Source: Anaeramoeba flamelloides (Eukaryota > Metamonada > Anaeramoebidae). From it: DNA of 64,000 nucleotides. A program made the translations under genes and the position numbers. Where the stretch lies: contig JANTQA010000023.1 in the NCBI GenBank assembly GCA_027625915.1, positions 7,316,001-7,380,000 on the forward strand, in the 5' to 3' direction. Position 1 is the first letter of the stretch. Each line of letters begins with the position of its first letter. Positions 60,390 to 64,000 of the stretch are shown piece by piece. The notes beneath the pieces are model-generated. The model saw only the letters and a list, made by a program, of their open reading frames with translations, did not search any database and was not told the origin of the DNA.

Positions 60390-61271
60390 TTGTTTACAAT
60401 TGCTTTTTTTTTATTGATTGTTTGAAAAAAAATTAATTGAAGATTTAGAAAAAATAACAAATTATTACAACAGTTAGAATTTTATTGTGGATTACAAGAA
60501 CACTTAGATCGTTTCCAATGACTTTTCCTGATGTTGTCTCTAAAATCCTCTTTATTTGTTGAACCTTTAGCCGCTATTTGACATTTAAAGATGCAAATAT
60601 TTTTATCTCATTTTCTTTTTCTTTTTGTTTTTCTCCAGGTTTTGACCCACTCAGAATAGTTATTTCATTCAAAAGTGTTGTACAAAAAATACCAAAAAGT
60701 ACTTACTCTTCAAGAGTTCAAAGAAAATATTAGTGTCTCCTTTTCTCAAAAGATAGCTTTGTAGTGATTAAATTTGAAAGAACATAACACGCGAACAATT
60801 TTTTCCCATTTACCATTCAAATAACTTTAAAAGAGATCTCTACTAAATCGAAACAAGTTGATCCAAAGAATATCTTAGTCACACTATTTTATTTTTATTT
60901 CAATTACAAAGTCATCAATAAAGGAAAAACAATGAGAAAAAAAAAAAGAATAAGGGAAAATTATATTTTGAAAAACAATTTCAAAATGCACAAACTTTCA
61001 AACTTAGAACAACAAAAAAAGTTTGTAGTTTAACAATGGAAACTTACCAGCTGGGTTTTGTTACTGTTTTAATGAGAGTACGCCCTGCTCTTTGATCAAT
61101 TTTGTGCAAAGTAACCAAATTATTTTCTTGAATAATGTATGAAATTGGAAAAATTTGTTTTAAACCACATTCCTTCAAACAAAAACAATTTTCAATTTTA
61201 GTTCTTGAGAGTAAATTTCTTTTCTCAAGTGAAAAATTTCTTCTCAATCTTTTCATTTTTTCCATTTCCAC
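60390..61271. other. Spacer between divergent genes
   Basis: The segment separates the minus-strand membrane protein from the plus-strand HNH gene, so both promoters must lie here. A minus-strand frame (61265 down to 61048) runs from an ATG to a strong GTAAGT donor but has no confirmed second exon. A second minus-strand stretch near 60519-60612 (with AAKGSTNKEDFRDNIRKSHW) looks coding-like, but its phase does not join to the first. Confidence 0.5.
61048..61265 (-). other. Possible first exon of an unidentified minus-strand gene
   Basis: The frame opens at ATG (61263-61265) and reads MEKMKRLRRNFSLEKRNLL..., then a Cys cluster (ENCFCLKECGLK), then NNLVTLHKIDQRAGRTLIK and VTKPS. It ends at CAGCTG|GTAAGT, a strong donor. 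Codon use is less A/T-biased than random frames here. Against it: the ATG is only 6 bp from the HNH gene's ATG on the other strand, and I could not find a second exon in phase. Confidence 0.25.
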
Positions 61272-62009
61272 ATGAGTAAAAAAACAAGAATTAATTTTAC
61301 TTATCCCATCAAACAGCAATTAGAAAGATTAGCAAATCATCAGTGTTCAAATCCAGAATGTAGAAAAAACACAGACATTGTAGAAACAGGAGAAACCATT
61401 GGAATTGCGTCACATATCGTTGCAGCTAGCCAAGGTGGACCACGAGGCAACCCAAATATGCCCAAGGAAAAAATATCTTCCATTGACAACGGGATTTGGT
61501 TATGTGCAAACTGTTCAATCTTAATAGACAAGAAGAACTGTGTCCAAAAATACACGATTCCTGTTTTAAAGAAATGGAAAAAAGATTGGGAGAAAAAGGT
61601 AAGAAATAATCGAAAAAATAAGATAATTAATGAAAAGAAACAAGAAAAACAAAAACAAAAACTTCTCAAAAAAAAACAAAAACAAAAACAAAAACAGAAG
61701 CAGAAAAAGAAACAAAAACAAAAACCAAAACAAATACCAAAACCAAAACAAAAACAAAAACCAACAAACAAAAAAGCCACCACAAAACCCAAACAAAAAC
61801 CAAAACCAAAAAAGCCACCACAAAAAAAATCACCAAAAAAAAAGTCACCACAAAAGAAACAAAAACCAAAACAAAAACCAAAACAAAAACAAAAACAAAA
61901 AACAACAAACAAAAAAGCCACCACAAAACCCAAACAAAAGCCCAAACAACAGAAAAAAAAGTCACCACAAAAGAAACAACCAAATAAGAGTCAAAAAAAA
62001 AAGAAATGA
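61272..62009 (+). CDS. HNH endonuclease-domain protein with lysine-rich, H1-like tail
   Basis: 245 aa. Residues 1-110 carry a bacterial-style HNH zinc-finger domain: Cys25 and Cys30 (CSNPEC), His48 in GIASHIVAASQGGPRGNP, Asn73 and Cys78/Cys81 in SIDNGIWLCANCSILID. These fit the common bacterial form AHI.AAS.GGPR.....S..NGIWLC..CA.LID, where the His and Asn are catalytic and the four Cys bind zinc. All key residues are present, so the domain could be active. Residues 111-245 are Lys/Gln/Pro/Thr with SPKK-type motifs (KKSPKKKSPQKK), like a histone H1 tail that binds AT-rich DNA. The tail has a 141-nt internal repeat (61763 and 61904). The domain probably came from bacteria by transfer, with the tail added in the eukaryote. 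It ends with TGA. The cellular role is unknown. Confidence 0.85.
   Translation: MSKKTRINFTYPIKQQLERLANHQCSNPECRKNTDIVETGETIGIASHIVAASQGGPRGNPNMPKEKISSIDNGIWLCANCSILIDKKNCVQKYTIPVLKKWKKDWEKKVRNNRKNKIINEKKQEKQKQKLLKKKQKQKQKQKQKKKQKQKPKQIPKPKQKQKPTNKKATTKPKQKPKPKKPPQKKSPKKKSPQKKQKPKQKPKQKQKQKTTNKKATTKPKQKPKQQKKKSPQKKQPNKSQKKKK
61763..61985 (+). repeat. 141-nt period repeat encoding the K/P/Q tail of the HNH protein
   Basis: AACAAACAAAAAAGCCACCA occurs at 61763 and again at 61904, each followed by CAAAACCCAAACAAAA and later AAGTCACCACAAAAGAAACA. The repeat has almost no T on the coding strand. The same DNA is open on the minus strand as a Phe/Leu/Val frame, which is a shadow. Confidence 0.85.
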
Positions 62010-64000
62010 ATAACAACCATTTTCTGGGATTTACCTTGTTTTGTATTCCTCAAAAGATTTTCCCGAAAGATTATGATAACCAAATTTTAATCACTTGGAA
62101 ACTATTAAAATGGTATGTTGTCTCATAATTTTACTCATACCTAATTCTTTTTAAACACATTCAGTCTTCTTGAACATTCTTCAAAATTTCCCTAAACTGA
62201 GTTTCTTGTTTCTGTTTGGGAGGCTGTAGTGTTGGATTTATTAGAGAAATTCGTGACAATGATTTTTTAGTGAGAAAATAAGATTATTGGGAGTTTGTCC
62301 GAATATCACGAATTTCTGATTTCATTTGACGAATAAAAAGAGTTTTCACGAATTATGAAATTATTACCGAAAGTATCTTTGCCAACTCAAAAAATTAATA
62401 TATAATTTTGTTCTGTTCCAAAAAATCTAAATAATAAACCATCGGTTACATTATTTTTACATATTCTTTAAATGTATATTGTCTTTTTACGAAGTTTTTA
62501 AAAAATAAATTAAATCGAAAAATTTTTCTCTATTTATTTCAACTTTTTATTATTTTTTTTTAATTTTTGTGAATTTGTCAATTATCACGAGTTTTGATTA
62601 CTCTCGGAAATATTTCAGATTATCAGCAAAAAAACACAAATTGATGATAATCTACATTATCGTGAAAACATAAATTAATCACTAATTTGTTGATTTGTTA
62701 TGAAAATTCGAATATTACCAAGAACCCCTTTTATATTTTATGATAATATATATTTATATATATATATATATCTTAATATACTAAGATAATGTTTTTTTTA
62801 AAGAATTTTTTTAATGAATATACAAATCTAAGTTTGATGAGAATATTGTTGAACCAACTCTTGATTCACTATTTTAGTTCAAACAAACCCGTATAGTTTT
62901 TTCTTAAAAAATTGAAAAAAAAATACAAATATTTGTCAATGTTATCTTATTTTTTAGTAACTAAAATCAAAATTATTGAATGGCCAGTCGATAGGGGGGT
63001 GAGAATTTGCTTGTTTTTCCTCGAAATTCAAATAAATAATGAAAACTATTTTATTTTTGTTTCGAAAAAATGGAAATTTCTTTAAAATTTTTTTCTTGAA
63101 AAAACACAACCCCTTTTTTTAAAACCGAGTGGAGCATACACCTTAACACACCAATTTTAAAACCAAAATTGAAATTAAAATATTCTTTCTATGTGTTGAG
63201 AAAATAAATTGCTCTATTTTGTTCTTTTCTTCAACTAGAAAAAGATAAAATATAATTACTAGCAAACATTCAAGATACAAATGGTTCTATTTCCTGATGT
63301 GTATTTGTAATTTTTGAAATCCATTTTGTAATAAATAATCTCAAAAAATAAATCTCATGAATGAAAATAAGTACCAAATCCCCAATGTCTATTAAAGATT
63401 TCATTTTTGAATAAAAAATTTCACTTCAAAAAAAGCAATTAAACACTATGTTTCGTCTTACTCTAAACAAAACAAACGTCTTAAAATCTTTAGAATTTTG
63501 AAATTGGAAGAGTAGTTTTCCAAAAAATTATTCCAAAAAAATAAATTCAATCTTTTGTTTCGAAAAATTGTAGAATTTCATGGAAATTTAGTTTTTCAAA
63601 ACAAATATATTTTATATAAATCTCTTATGCTCAAAAAATCTAGAGTATCTAAACTTTTTTAACCTTGTTCAATTCAAATTTGGACAAGTAATTCTTCATC
63701 CAATTCCAAATTAATAGATTTTTAAATATTTTGTATCAATAAGCAAAAAATGTTTCAGTTTATTTTCTTTGAATTTTTTGTTTCTTTATTAGTTAATTGA
63801 TCAACAATTCCCATTCAATTTTTAATATTCACATAAGAGTCAAAATTATTTTTGGTGTCGATTACTGTTAATTGGAAATAATAAAAAATACCGAAATTGA
63901 AGCAAAAGACATATATTGGGCGAGATAAGAATCATAAATGAAGAAATATTCCAGAATTGAAAAAAAAAGTTCATCGGTTGAAATTCTATACTCTTTAACT
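62010..64000. other. Gene-free right edge
   Basis: No credible frame. It contains a short (AT)n microsatellite (about 62744-62772) and scattered TCACGA motifs between 62250 and 62670 in both orientations that do not resolve into a clear element. The rest is A/T-rich with nothing I recognise. Confidence 0.6.

Noticed and set aside
60519-60757. Two minus-strand stretches (around 60707-60757 and 60519-60612) as later exons of the 61265-61048 frame
   Set aside because: One reads a promising peptide, but the segment hits a stop before its GTAAGT donor, and the other needs the wrong splice phase. No consistent three-exon model could be built.
61340-62016. Phe/Val/Leu-rich minus-strand frames opposite the HNH gene
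   Set aside because: They mirror the AC-rich lysine/proline repeat of the HNH tail. The plus-strand frame carries the HNH motif.

Overview
This window is nuclear DNA from an AT-rich single-celled eukaryote. The genes encode eukaryote-only machinery (an eIF3a subunit, the Tra1/TRRAP pseudokinase, exportin-5). Two genes contain large GT-AG introns, proteins are full of poly-Q, poly-N and KE/NE tracts, and non-coding DNA is extremely A+T rich with long homopolymers. TAA, TAG and TGA all end genes here, so the standard genetic code fits. The style (poly-N/poly-Q, Ser-Ala-Val repeats, Lys-Glu runs) resembles free-living amoeboid protists such as Anaeramoeba or some Amoebozoa, but I cannot assign the organism from sequence alone.

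Layout. 1-6181 is gene-free and repeat-rich. 6182-13953 is eIF3a, split by a 4.6 kb intron whose ends can be fixed by homology. 13954-21139 is gene-free and carries a degenerate LINE 3' end and a 1.03 kb Tc1/mariner-type transposon. 21140-33939 is one giant Tra1/TRRAP gene, with a single reading-frame change near 26.45 kb that is either a 71-nt intron or a one-base slip. 33940-42305 is gene-free, with several inverted-repeat elements, including one MITE inserted into another. 42306-50468 is a secreted or surface protein with a 5.5 kb intron, a Ser/Ala/Val repeat region and a hydrophobic tail. 52990-56697 is an exportin-5/Msn5-type karyopherin. 59763-60389 (minus) is a small membrane-anchored protein that may be TEX264-like. 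61272-62009 is a bacterial-style HNH nuclease domain fused to a lysine-rich, histone-H1-like tail.

The genes do not form a pathway. They are housekeeping genes (translation initiation, chromatin acetylation, nuclear export) plus accessory genes. The most informative non-coding signal is a dense population of non-autonomous DNA transposons and foldback elements: TA-target MITEs in three copies, a TTAA-target element in two copies, a third TIR family in three copies, small dispersed palindromes and a 736-bp palindrome. Both giant introns consist largely of these elements, while the 12.8 kb TRRAP gene and the 3.7 kb exportin gene have little or no intron sequence. I saw no tRNA, rRNA or CRISPR array, and no retrovirus-like or other capsid-bearing element. 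I did not find a convincing new multi-gene system. The best novelty candidates are the HNH/H1-tail fusion and the TE-built introns with A-rich 3' splice sites.
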